Source: Deltaproteobacteria bacterium
GTDB lineage: Bacteria > Desulfobacterota > Desulfobacteria > Desulfobacterales > Desulfosalsimonadaceae
Reading direction: 5' to 3'
NCBI GenBank assembly: GCA_024280875.1
Contig: JAJRPH010000183.1
Location: 1 to 14,004, forward strand
DNA length: 14,004 nt
Every line of letters begins with the position of its first letter. The first letter of the stretch is position 1. Made by a program: the position numbers and the translations under genes. The notes beneath the pieces were generated by a model. It saw only the letters and a list, made by a program, of their open reading frames with translations. It was not told where the DNA came from and ran no database searches. Of the stretch, positions 6,683-13,523 are shown piece by piece.

Positions 6683-6747
6683 GTAAAAAGATGTCCTGAT
6701 TCTTTTACACTTCTTTGAATTGCCTCCTCATTTCAATGCGTTAGAAT
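6683..6747 (+). promoter_or_regulatory. Promoter/operator of the VWA gene (shared box, shorter spacing)
   Basis: GTAAAAAG (6683-6690) forms a dyad with CTTTTAC (6702-6708). TCATTTCAA (6728-6736) is followed after exactly 5 nt by TAGAAT (6742-6747), a 5/6 match to the -10 consensus. TTGCCT at 6720-6725 stands 16 bp upstream as a weak -35. The distance from GTAAAAAG to the end of TCATTTCAA is 54 bp, about one helical turn shorter than in the other two copies (64 and 65 bp). The leader to the VWA start would be about 48 nt. Confidence 0.5.
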
Positions 6748-6801
6748 ACAGCCAGATGTTACATCAACAAATAACGAACTTTTTAACACAGGGAGGCACT
6801 T

Positions 6802-8235
6802 ATGAAAACAAAACAAGTAAAACCACTCATCCTTATCAGCTGCCTGATTGCCATAACATGCATCAGTATGGCCAGCTCAAAAAACATCAGCCGCACAATT
6901 ATACACCCGGCACAAACTGTGAGTAACAAAAACGGGATCATCACTCTTTCCGCAAACCTTGTCCGGGACAAGATAGTTTCCGGCAGTGACGGCATTGTTT
7001 CGCTTGCTCTGACAATGAGGGCAGACACCATTGACAATGACAATGCGTTAGGGCATGGCAGAAAAATGAATAATGTGGATATGGTGGTTGTTCTAGACCG
7101 CAGCGGCTCCATGTCCGGTAAAAAATTAAATGACGCCAAAAATGCCGCTCTGGAACTTATATCCAGACTGACTGGAGCAGATCGATTTGCTCTGGTTACT
7201 TATTCGGATACAGCCCAATGCATTACCGCGCTTGTTAATGTCACACCTTCTGCAAAAAGACGATTAAATAAATTGATTAGCGGTATATCCGCGGGCGGCG
7301 GCACCAACCTGGGCCAGGGACTTCAGACAGGGATCGATATTTTAACATCAACAATAAAAAACGGAAATTTCGGCCGGCTGATACTGGTATCCGATGGTCT
7401 GACAAATAAAGGCATCACAAATATTAATGCACTGGGTAATATGGCATCAGTTTCAATGGAAAATGGATTCTCCATTTCGACAGCAGGTATTGGGACTGAT
7501 TTTAACGAACAGTTAATGACTTCCATTGCGGACCACGGTACCGGCAACTACTATTTTCTGGAAAATCCTGCCGCATTTGCCGCTGTTTTCAATAATGAGT
7601 TTGAGCAGACACGGACGGCTGCCGCTACCTTCGTTAAAGTCAGCTTTGATGAAAAAAACGGGATAAAACTGGTAGATGCCGGAGGGTATCCGATTGAGAT
7701 GAAAAATAACACGGCCTTTTTTTCACCGGGCAACCTGAAGTCCGGTGAAACCCGAAAACTGTTTTTAAGACTTAAGGTTCCCACGGATCGGATAAGCACA
7801 TTTGATATTTCGGGAATCAGCCTCCAATACCATTATAATGATGATTCCTACCGTGTCTCACTTTCAAACCCGTTAAAACTCGCATGCGTAGAAGATCTCC
7901 AGGCGGCCATGGCTTCCATTGACAAGGAAACATGGGAACACAAAGTGCTGAAAGAAGATTTCAGCCGATTAAAAGAAGCGGTTGCCGGCGATATAAGAAG
8001 CGGCCGCAAAGAGGAAGCCGTAATAAAAATTGATCAGTATTATGCAGACCAGCAGGAAATAAACACGAGTGTTCAGTCGGATATCGTTACCGGCAATCTG
8101 GAGCACGACCTCAAACAGCTCCGGGATACGGTGGTTGAAACTTTTACAGGGAAACCGTCTGCAGTTATCGAAAAACAAAAACGGAATGCAAAGGTCCTTC
8201 AATTTGAGGGGTACAAAGAAAGAAGGAAAAATTAA
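6802..8235 (+). CDS. Secreted von Willebrand factor A-domain protein
   Basis: A 477-residue exported protein. A basic N-terminus and hydrophobic core (residues 8-24) end in SMA before SSKN, a plausible signal peptidase I site. The VWA domain spans about residues 92-270 with a complete metal-ion adhesion site: DRSGSMSG (Asp99, Ser101, Ser103), Thr168 in GGGTNL and Asp198 in LVSDG. It should therefore bind a divalent metal and protein partners. A strand-rich module (about 275-370) and a charged helical tail (about 380-477, ending KVLQFEGYKERRKN) follow. AGGGAGG precedes ATG 6802 at normal distance. The gene diverges from the regulator-kinase operon and is followed by pspA after 108 nt, which contain a separate promoter-like element. 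Similar architecture occurs in YfbK-like and BatA-like proteins, but I see no basis to name it. Its likely role is as a periplasmic scaffold acting with the envelope proteins downstream (inference). Confidence 0.88.
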   Translation: MKTKQVKPLILISCLIAITCISMASSKNISRTIIHPAQTVSNKNGIITLSANLVRDKIVSGSDGIVSLALTMRADTIDNDNALGHGRKMNNVDMVVVLDRSGSMSGKKLNDAKNAALELISRLTGADRFALVTYSDTAQCITALVNVTPSAKRRLNKLISGISAGGGTNLGQGLQTGIDILTSTIKNGNFGRLILVSDGLTNKGITNINALGNMASVSMENGFSISTAGIGTDFNEQLMTSIADHGTGNYYFLENPAAFAAVFNNEFEQTRTAAATFVKVSFDEKNGIKLVDAGGYPIEMKNNTAFFSPGNLKSGETRKLFLRLKVPTDRISTFDISGISLQYHYNDDSYRVSLSNPLKLACVEDLQAAMASIDKETWEHKVLKEDFSRLKEAVAGDIRSGRKEEAVIKIDQYYADQQEINTSVQSDIVTGNLEHDLKQLRDTVVETFTGKPSAVIEKQKRNAKVLQFEGYKERRKN

Positions 8236-8343
8236 TGGCTTCGTAAAAAGCTTTTCATGGTGACGAATCACCACTGTATCGAAAAATAAACTCATCAATC
8301 ATTTCAATTGGTTATGAATATATTTATTTGGAAGGAGACAATA
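8236..8343. promoter_or_regulatory. Intergenic region carrying a repeat terminus and the pspA leader
   Basis: TGGCTTCGTAAAAAG (8236-8250) begins just after the VWA stop. It is identical to the complement of 10064-10078, the end of the repeat element upstream of glpD. The same bases form the start of the 65-bp element shared with the regulator promoter. GAAGGAG at 8331-8337 is the ribosome site for pspA. Confidence 0.5.
8243..8318 (+). promoter_or_regulatory. Promoter/operator of the pspA operon (copy 2 of shared element)
   Basis: The first 21 bases, from GTAAAAAG on, are identical to the regulator-kinase copy. A dyad GGTGA-CGAA-TCACC, the block CCACTGTAT and ATCAATCATTTCAA follow. TCATTTCAA (8299-8307) stands exactly 5 nt before TATGAA (8313-8318), the -10-like hexamer. 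The predicted transcription start near 8325 gives a 19-nt leader with a good ribosome site. TCAAT-CATT-TCAAT is a small direct repeat of the type that OmpR-family regulators bind. No sigma-54 -24/-12 motif is seen, unlike the classical enterobacterial psp promoter. Confidence 0.55.
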
Positions 8344-8898
8344 ATGGGAATAATTACACGTTTTACACGCTTGTGCAAAGCAGACATACACGGAGTAATG
8401 GACCAGATAGAAAACAAAGAACTGATACTCAGGCAATGTCTGCGTGAGATGGAAGAGTCCTTAGGCAAAAAACAGGAAAAATTGATCCGGTTAAAGGTTT
8501 CTTTAGATCAAATCCAAAATGAAACCCTGCAGCTTAACCGGGAAATAGAAAAGAATGAACAGGATCTGGTAATCGCCATTGAAAAAGAAAAGGATGATAT
8601 TGCAAGGCTTCTGATTAAAAAACGCATGAAGTCAGATCAGCATATGGGCGCTTCAACCCGGCACGCTGAAGCGATTGAAAAACAGATTAAGATGCTTGCT
8701 GAAAACATCGAAGCACAAAAACACCAGTATGCTGAAATGAAGCTTCGATCCGAGGCTTGGCTTCAGAGTGCTGAACATAGAAAATGGGAGGAAAACACAT
8801 CCCTGATAATACCGCAAAATGACTGGAATCCGATTTCAAACGAAGAAGTTGAACTGGAACTGATTAAACGCAAAGAAATCATAACAGGAGGTGCATAA
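8344..8898 (+). CDS. pspA: PspA/IM30-family membrane-stress protein
   Basis: A 184-residue, almost entirely helical protein. The N-terminus MGIITRFTRLCKADIHGVMDQIE matches the amphipathic membrane-binding helix of PspA/Vipp1 (usual MGIFSRFxxIxxANINxxLDxxED). Long charged coiled-coil helices follow (about residues 30-150), including LRQCLREMEESLGKKQEK, the counterpart of LxxxIREMEdxLxxxR. These proteins oligomerise into rods or rings that bind and shield the inner face of the cytoplasmic membrane. It is shorter than typical PspA (about 220 residues), with the C-terminal helices reduced. The start at 8344 is chosen for GAAGGAG six nt upstream and because it gives the family N-terminus; an ATG at 8308 would add 12 unrelated residues. 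It is first in an operon with the membrane protein and the small gene, whose SD sequence lies at the end of this frame. Confidence 0.85.
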   Translation: MGIITRFTRLCKADIHGVMDQIENKELILRQCLREMEESLGKKQEKLIRLKVSLDQIQNETLQLNREIEKNEQDLVIAIEKEKDDIARLLIKKRMKSDQHMGASTRHAEAIEKQIKMLAENIEAQKHQYAEMKLRSEAWLQSAEHRKWEENTSLIIPQNDWNPISNEEVELELIKRKEIITGGA

Positions 8899-8899
8899 A

Positions 8900-9445
8900 A
8901 TGAATAATTCAAATCGGCCCGTTCGCACCACGATTTTTTTCGGACTTATCTGCGGACTCATATTTTTAACCTTAGGCTTAATTTTTGAGCGCACGGCATT
9001 CTGGTCGATTTTCTTTCGGACAGCAATATTTGCCTGCCTTACAGTATACTCTTTTATTCTGGCATCATGGACCCGAAAAAAACGCATTTCCGTGATTTTT
9101 CCTTTACTGTTTTTGTTTGTCTTTAATTTTGCCCAAAGTTCGAATTCCGCTTTTCTGCTTCTTTGTCTGGGAACCCTCAGCTGGATTCGAAGCGGTATCT
9201 GTTTTCAAAATGCATTTTCAAAATCACTGGGAGCTGAAATCATTTTCAGCATTGGCGGAGGCGCTATGGTGGCTTATTTCAATCCCTGTTCAACAGTGAC
9301 CTGGGCGCTTGGCATCTGGATGTTCTTTTTGATTCAGTCCCTTTATTTTATATTAATGACAGATACAGGAAATAATGAAGAACATTTGAATACCGATGTC
9401 TTTGAACAGGCACGGATGAGAGCTGAAGGTATATTAACAAGGTAG
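8900..9445 (+). CDS. Multi-pass inner-membrane protein in the pspA operon
   Basis: I do not recognise the family. The protein has 181 residues and five or six likely membrane helices (about 11-29, 35-56, 62-78, 82-97, 111-126 and 131-152), with positive residues after the second (WTRKKR) suggesting a cytoplasmic loop there. The GGGAMVAYFNP segment before the last helix is the most distinctive part. The C-terminal 28 residues are hydrophilic and acidic-to-mixed. The start at ATG 8900 is preceded by AGGAGGT with 7-nt spacing; the GTG at 8891 lies within that ribosome site and is rejected. It is separated by only 1 nt from the pspA stop, so the two are coupled. By position it could be the membrane anchor or sensor partner of PspA, as PspB/C are in enterobacteria, though no PspC-like sequence is visible (inference). 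Confidence 0.75.
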   Translation: MNNSNRPVRTTIFFGLICGLIFLTLGLIFERTAFWSIFFRTAIFACLTVYSFILASWTRKKRISVIFPLLFLFVFNFAQSSNSAFLLLCLGTLSWIRSGICFQNAFSKSLGAEIIFSIGGGAMVAYFNPCSTVTWALGIWMFFLIQSLYFILMTDTGNNEEHLNTDVFEQARMRAEGILTR

Positions 9446-9475
9446 CATTTTGATAAGATAAAACCAGGATATTCT

Positions 9476-9688
9476 ATGGTTCCGCAGCCTATATGGAAAA
9501 GATGGAAGAAAAAAAAGCTACAGTCTGAACTTGAAAACCTTGCCCGAAAGCTTCAGGCACATATTGAAAAGCAGGTTAAAAATGAATCCGGACTGAAAGA
9601 AAATTCTCTGGATGCAAAAATTTATAAATGCATCAAGTCCCAGGCGGCTGACAAAAATATCGAGTATAAGAATGGACCGGCATATTAG
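9476..9688 (+). CDS. Small basic helical protein, 70 aa
   Basis: A short frame 30 nt downstream of the membrane protein gene on the same strand, with AGGA 7 nt before ATG 9476. The product is rich in Lys (WKRWKKKKLQSELENLARKLQAHIEKQV) and predicted to be mainly one amphipathic helix with no signal peptide. I cannot name a function. Its position, ribosome site and lack of overlap with any other gene favour a real last gene of the pspA operon. Its short length and location next to repeat DNA leave some doubt. Confidence 0.5.
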   Translation: MVPQPIWKRWKKKKLQSELENLARKLQAHIEKQVKNESGLKENSLDAKIYKCIKSQAADKNIEYKNGPAY

Positions 9689-9719
9689 AGAAGATATAAA
9701 ATGGAAGGTGAAACCCTGA

Positions 9720-9840
9720 TCGTCAAAAAAAATCAGATTTGATGGCAAAGAAAAAGGACTCGCCATCCCCCATCGCAATATTTGCCGTTGCGAGGCGAGT
9801 TGTCGCGCAGTAATCACTCAATAAAGAGTGATTACTGCGC
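9720..9840 (+). repeat. Degenerate copy A of a short interspersed repeat
   Basis: TCGTCAAAAAAAATCAGATT (9720-9739), GATGGCAAAGAAAAA (9741-9755) and GCGAGGCG (9790-9797) correspond in order to CTCGTAAAAAGTCGGATT, the identical 15-mer GATGGCAAAGAAAAA and GCGAGGCG of copy B at 9921-10080. The right-hand end differs and is replaced by a long hairpin. No transposase is present, so it looks like a non-autonomous element. Confidence 0.55.
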
Positions 9841-9848
9841 ATTTTTAT
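9805..9848 (+). terminator. Perfect 15-bp hairpin followed by T-rich DNA
   Basis: GCGCAGTAATCACTC (9805-9819) pairs perfectly with GAGTGATTACTGCGC (9826-9840) across the loop AATAAA, and ATTTTTAT follows. It could act as an intrinsic terminator for the pspA operon, about 120 nt after its last gene. The AT-rich middle of the stem and the weak T-run make it less than ideal. It may instead be the symmetrical end of repeat copy A. Confidence 0.55.
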
Positions 9849-9920
9849 GTTGAGTATTTATTTCATATCATGAAATTATATATAATTTAATTATTTTCAG
9901 TCCATTCGGAATTTGACGAA
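9849..9920. other. AT-rich spacer
   Basis: A strongly AT-rich stretch (TATATAATTTAATTATTTTCAG) between the hairpin and repeat copy B, with no gene. It could contain the original promoter of glpD, now separated from the gene by the repeat, but no clear -35/-10 pair stands out. Confidence 0.3.
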
Positions 9921-10080
9921 CTCGTAAAAAGTCGGATTCCGATGGCAAAGAAAAAAGTTCCACCATTCTTATAAAATTGGCGAGGCGCGCAAATCCTGAG
10001 TGATGATTCGTACTTAGCGTACTATGAAGACACGAAGGATGCAGCGCAACAAAGAATTTGGACTTTTTACGAAGCCATCA
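9921..10080 (+). repeat. MITE-like element, copy B, with inverted termini
   Basis: The left end CTCGTAAAAAGTC (9921-9933) and the right end GACTTTTTACGAAG (10061-10074) are inverted repeats sharing TCGTAAAAAGTC. The element is about 160 bp and encodes nothing of its own. Its interior includes GGCGAGGCGCGCAAATCCTG and CGAAGGATGCAGCGCAAC. Its right terminus (GATGGCTTCGTAAAAAGTCC when complemented) recurs in part at 8236-8250 and 3207-3223. It lies 18 bp upstream of the glpD ribosome site, so it probably inserted into the glpD leader. Confidence 0.6.
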
Positions 10081-10097
10081 AATTTGCGTTTTCAAAA

Positions 10098-10104
10098 AGG
10101 AGAG
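10098..10104 (+). promoter_or_regulatory. Ribosome binding site deciding the glpD start
   Basis: AGGAGAG lies 9 nt before ATG 10114. An in-frame ATG at 10024 lies inside the repeat element and would add 30 residues translated from it, so 10114 is the credible start. Confidence 0.7.
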
Positions 10105-10113
10105 TACATTGCC

Positions 10114-11754
10114 ATGATGAAACGGTTTATTGAGGAATATAAAGATAAGACATTTGACCTGATTGTTATCGGGGGAGGGATTACCGGCGCGGCAGTGGCT
10201 TATGATGCAGCTGGCAGAGGCTTTAGTGTCGCCCTGGTTGAAAAAAAAGATTACGGGTGGGCCACTTCTGCTGCCACGTCAAAACTCATTCATGGCGGAC
10301 TCCGGTATCTTCAGAATATGGAACTATCCCTTGTAAGGGAGTCTTTACGTGAACGACGGATCCTTGAAAATATCGCACCGAATCTTGTATATCCGATTCA
10401 GTTTCTGGTACCCGGATACAGGGATTTAAAACGAAACAAATGGATACTCCGGGCCGGTCTGACACTCTATGACATTCTCTCCTATGACCGGAACAGAATC
10501 TGGGATAAAAGCAAATATATTCCCCATCATTCCTGGCTGTCTAAGTCCAAAATCATGAGACTGGAACCTGAAGTGAGATCAACAGGAATGACCGGTGGCT
10601 CAATTTATTATGATTGTCAAAGCATTTACCCGGAAAGATTGACCCTCGCATTTATTAAATCCGCTGTCCGTCATGGGGCTGAAGTCTCTAATTACGCAAA
10701 CGTAGTTAATTTTTTATTTTCAAATGACCACAAGGTAAACGGTGTCCGGGTCGAAGACAAATTAACCGGCAACCTTGTTGATGTGAAGGGTTCCCTTGTC
10801 ATTAACTGCGCAGGCCCATGGGCGGATATTGTCTTAAACCTTGCTGATAAGTCAGGCAATTCAAAACATCAGATCAAACGATCCGAAGGCATTCATCTTT
10901 TAACCAAAAAATTTAAAACCCGGCACGCGGTGGTGATGTGGACGCCTTCCGGCCGTCATTTCTTTACAATCCCCTGGCGGGGATATCAACTGATCGGGAC
11001 GACCGACAAGGATTATGAAGGCAATCCTGATGAATACAAAGTCAGCAGACAAAGTATTGATCAGTTAATTCAAGACACCAATGACTCCATCGGGGACGGA
11101 AAACTGAAATACGAAGATGTGATACATGCATGGGGTGGTCTGTGGCCCCTTGTGGATGACCAGACCGAAGGCACCTATGAATCCTCCCGCAAATATGAAA
11201 TTTATGATAATGCGTCGGACGGCTTTGACGGCCTGATCACCGTGGAAGGCGGCAAATATACCACCAGCCGTCATCTGGCTGAGAATGTATTGGACATGGT
11301 TGAAAAAAAGCTCAACCGTATACCCAAACAGGCCATCACGGATAAGGCCCTTCTGGCCGGGTGTGAAATCAAAGACATGGAAACATTCCTATCGGATTTA
11401 AAAAAAGACACCCCTGATTTCGAAACAAAAACGGTTGATTTCTTAGGACAAAATTACGGATCAGATTGCAGATTTGTTTTTGATCTGGCACGAGAGAACC
11501 CGGAATTTTCGGAAATCATATGTGAAGACGGCCAGATTATGGCATCCGTCGTTTATGCCATTCGCCATGAATCGGCCAGAACCCTCAATGACATTCTCAT
11601 GCGGCGAACCGGAGTCGGCAACGTCGGGCTTCCGGAAAAAAATATACTTGAAGGAATTGCCCGTGTTGCGGCAAAAGAACTCAACTGGGATCAATCAAAA
11701 ATTGAACAGGAATTAAATATCGCCGATGCATCACTTCGCCTGCCATCAGCTTAA
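10114..11754 (+). CDS. glpD: FAD-dependent glycerol-3-phosphate dehydrogenase
   Basis: This enzyme oxidises sn-glycerol 3-phosphate to dihydroxyacetone phosphate and passes electrons to the membrane quinone pool. It has 546 residues, normal for GlpD/GlpA. The FAD-binding Rossmann motif is FDLIVIGGGITGAAVAYDAA (residues 14-33), followed by an acidic residue after the second strand (VEKKDYGW). The signature TSKLIHGGLRYL is at 55-66. VINCAGPWAD marks the return of the FAD domain, IPWRGYQLIGTTDKDYEG the substrate domain, and GGLWPLVDD with VEGGKYTTSRHLAE the FAD C-terminal motif. A helical C-terminal domain ends the protein. No glpB, glpC, glpK or glpF is seen nearby, so it looks like the single-subunit GlpD form; a GlpA-like role with partners elsewhere is possible. 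A MITE-like element lies directly upstream and may have altered its expression. Confidence 0.92.
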   Translation: MMKRFIEEYKDKTFDLIVIGGGITGAAVAYDAAGRGFSVALVEKKDYGWATSAATSKLIHGGLRYLQNMELSLVRESLRERRILENIAPNLVYPIQFLVPGYRDLKRNKWILRAGLTLYDILSYDRNRIWDKSKYIPHHSWLSKSKIMRLEPEVRSTGMTGGSIYYDCQSIYPERLTLAFIKSAVRHGAEVSNYANVVNFLFSNDHKVNGVRVEDKLTGNLVDVKGSLVINCAGPWADIVLNLADKSGNSKHQIKRSEGIHLLTKKFKTRHAVVMWTPSGRHFFTIPWRGYQLIGTTDKDYEGNPDEYKVSRQSIDQLIQDTNDSIGDGKLKYEDVIHAWGGLWPLVDDQTEGTYESSRKYEIYDNASDGFDGLITVEGGKYTTSRHLAENVLDMVEKKLNRIPKQAITDKALLAGCEIKDMETFLSDLKKDTPDFETKTVDFLGQNYGSDCRFVFDLARENPEFSEIICEDGQIMASVVYAIRHESARTLNDILMRRTGVGNVGLPEKNILEGIARVAAKELNWDQSKIEQELNIADASLRLPSA

Positions 11755-11761
11755 ATTCTAA

Positions 11762-11788
11762 AAAGCCGGGTTCTAAGAACCCGGCTTT
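11762..11788. terminator. Bidirectional intrinsic terminator after glpD
   Basis: AAAGCCGGGTTC (11762-11773) pairs over 12 bp with GAACCCGGCTTT (11777-11788) around the loop TAA. A-rich DNA on the left and the TTT end of the stem on the right let it work in both directions. It begins 8 nt after the glpD stop and lies between convergent genes. Confidence 0.85.
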
Positions 11789-11911
11789 GAGTTAAACCAT
11801 GGGGGCAAATTTTTTACTTTTTTTGGCATTGATGATAAACCAGCACTTCATTTTCATAATCTATCTTTGATGCTAACCTAAAATTGACCCATTTGGGGTA
11901 TGAAAGATACC
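11789..11911. other. Intergenic spacer between convergent genes
   Basis: No gene seen. It contains a T-rich run (11809-11824) and otherwise unremarkable AT-rich sequence. Confidence 0.4.
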
Positions 11912-12682
11912 TTAAGTACAGCCAATCATTCCGCCATCCACAGGGATGGTTACGCCGGTAACATATGAACCGGCCCGGGAAGCAAGAAAAATTGCCACAC
12001 CTGCCATATCCTCAGGTTCGCCTATTCTTTTTCTTGGAACACTCTCCTTAATGGCATCACCGAAATTTTTCAGGGTTTCAGCCATCATTTTACTCTCAAA
12101 TGGGCCGGGTGCCACTGCATTTACATTGATATTGTCACGGGCCAAGTGTCGTGCTAAAGACCGGGTTAAATGAATAACACCTGCTTTGCTGGCTGCGTAA
12201 GCATATATCTCCAGCACGGATGTCTCCATTCCATCAACAGAAGCGATATTTATAATGCTGGAAGGATTCTCATGACTTGCGCCTGCTCTGAGCAGAGGCA
12301 GAAATTTTTGTGTAAGGAAAAAGATTGATTTAACATTGAGGTTCATCACCTTATCCCAGCCTGATTCCGGGAATTCATCTATTGGGGCTACCCAGTTAGC
12401 ACCCGCATTATTGACAAGGATGTCAATTCCTGATTCTTTTTCCTGAACAGATTTGACTAAATTATCCCGTCCCTCATTTGTAGAAAGATCTGCTGGTATT
12501 GCGACACATTCACCATACTGAGAGAGCTCTTCAGCCATTGCCTGGCAAACATCTGCTTTTCGAGATGAGATATAGGTTTTCGCTCCATTCTCGACATAGC
12601 CCCGGGCGATCATAGCACCGATTCCCCTTGATCCTCCAGTGACAACTGCTACTTTTCCTTCAATCGAAAATAGGTTTTTCAT
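11912..12682 (-). CDS. Short-chain dehydrogenase/reductase, RhlG-like
   Basis: A 256-residue classical SDR oxidoreductase using NAD(P)H. Counting from the second Met of the MM start, the cofactor motif TGGSRGIG is at 15-22, an Arg after the second strand (SSRKAD) favours NADPH, NNAG is at 91-94, and the catalytic Ser148, Tyr162 and Lys166 are in INIAS and YAYAASK. APGPFESKM and the closing PVDGG complete the fold. The overall pattern, including the DLS-x-x-GR and SGWDKVMNLNVKS segments, resembles RhlG, a beta-ketoacyl reductase-like SDR. The substrate is unknown. AGGAGG stands 1 nt before the first ATG (12685) and 4 nt before the second, so I prefer the second. It is the third gene of the flavoprotein-VOC-SDR operon, 34 nt after the VOC gene. 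Confidence 0.88.
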   Translation of the reverse strand: MKNLFSIEGKVAVVTGGSRGIGAMIARGYVENGAKTYISSRKADVCQAMAEELSQYGECVAIPADLSTNEGRDNLVKSVQEKESGIDILVNNAGANWVAPIDEFPESGWDKVMNLNVKSIFFLTQKFLPLLRAGASHENPSSIINIASVDGMETSVLEIYAYAASKAGVIHLTRSLARHLARDNINVNAVAPGPFESKMMAETLKNFGDAIKESVPRKRIGEPEDMAGVAIFLASRAGSYVTGVTIPVDGGMIGCT

Positions 12683-12716
12683 CATTCCTCCTTAATAATA
12701 TAAAGTTGGCGAGACA

Positions 12717-13490
12717 CTATACCAGATTAAACCTGACGCCGCAGATTATGACTTGAGAATCAGATACTTTTAGCCCCCGGGCCTGGGCGGAGGCCAACAG
12801 CTTTTGGCGATTTTCAACTTCCAAATCGACTGCACCCAAGCCTTCACCTCGCCCATCTTCTGGCGTGACGACACGGATTACGCCGTTGTTAAGCGCTAAT
12901 TCCGGATTCCCGTGCTTATTGCTGGTTACCGGGATATCTAAGATTTCACCCCATCTCTGTGCCAAGAGAGCAGGTTCTTCAGCTTGCAGCTCAACAGCAG
13001 CTATGGCTGAGACCAAATCCCTGTTTACATATTCTTTCCACCTATTCCCTCCTGCATTGTACCAATATCCGTTGTGTTCGTTTTGAGAGTCCCAGTCAAT
13101 TTGAAGAAAGCTGCCTCCTGTATCAGCTGGATGGAGCTGAGTAAAATGATAGGTCTCAAAGGTCCCTCCAAAAGCGACACGGATTCCCATTTTTTTAGCC
13201 CGTGTCAATGAAGATGCTTGTATTTCTTCGCTGTCAGTCTGCAGAAGCACCATATAACCGCCATTGCCGCCACGACGTTCTATATACCGGCCGGCCGGGG
13301 TGTTGTCTCGAATTGGAGCCACAATCTCAATAAAATCCGTACCAATGGGCAGAAGGCCGTTTTCCAAACCAAAGAAATCGACTTGTGGATCAGAATAACA
13401 GTTCTCGATTTCAAGAACGTGGGAAAAATCCTCGATAACCGGTTGAAGCTTATCCGCAACCAAACAAATTTGGCGTATTGTAAATGACAT
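12717..13490 (-). CDS. VOC (glyoxalase-fold) family protein
   Basis: A 257-residue protein with two beta-alpha-beta-beta-beta modules of the vicinal oxygen chelate superfamily. The first opens with FTIRQICLVADKLQPVIEDFSHVL and includes GLENGLLPIGTDFIEIVAPI and the glyoxalase-like segment AGRYIERRGGNGGYMVLLQ. The second starts around LVSAIAAVELQAEEPALLAQRWGEIL and ends with VIICGVRFNLV. VOC proteins are usually metal-dependent isomerases, dioxygenases or lyases, and the reaction here cannot be told from sequence alone. The start at ATG 13488-13490 follows AAGGAGGT with a 4-nt gap; an upstream in-frame GTG lies in that ribosome site. Position between a flavoprotein and an SDR suggests a small catabolic or detoxification pathway (inference). 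Confidence 0.82.
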   Translation of the reverse strand: MSFTIRQICLVADKLQPVIEDFSHVLEIENCYSDPQVDFFGLENGLLPIGTDFIEIVAPIRDNTPAGRYIERRGGNGGYMVLLQTDSEEIQASSLTRAKKMGIRVAFGGTFETYHFTQLHPADTGGSFLQIDWDSQNEHNGYWYNAGGNRWKEYVNRDLVSAIAAVELQAEEPALLAQRWGEILDIPVTSNKHGNPELALNNGVIRVVTPEDGRGEGLGAVDLEVENRQKLLASAQARGLKVSDSQVIICGVRFNLV

Positions 13491-13523
13491 GATCACCTCC
13501 TTAATATAGATCTTGCAATGACA

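Noticed and set aside
6837..6864. Lipobox in the VWA protein (LISC or AITC)
   Set aside because: Cys14 comes too early after a very short hydrophobic segment, and Cys20 has Thr at -1; SMA before SSKN fits signal peptidase I better.
8243..8343. Sigma-54 promoter for pspA
   Set aside because: No GG-N10-GC core with TGGCAC/TTGCA character is present in the leader.
10024..10113. N-terminal extension of glpD from ATG 10024
   Set aside because: The bases belong to the repeat element; the ribosome site and the family N-terminus point to 10114.
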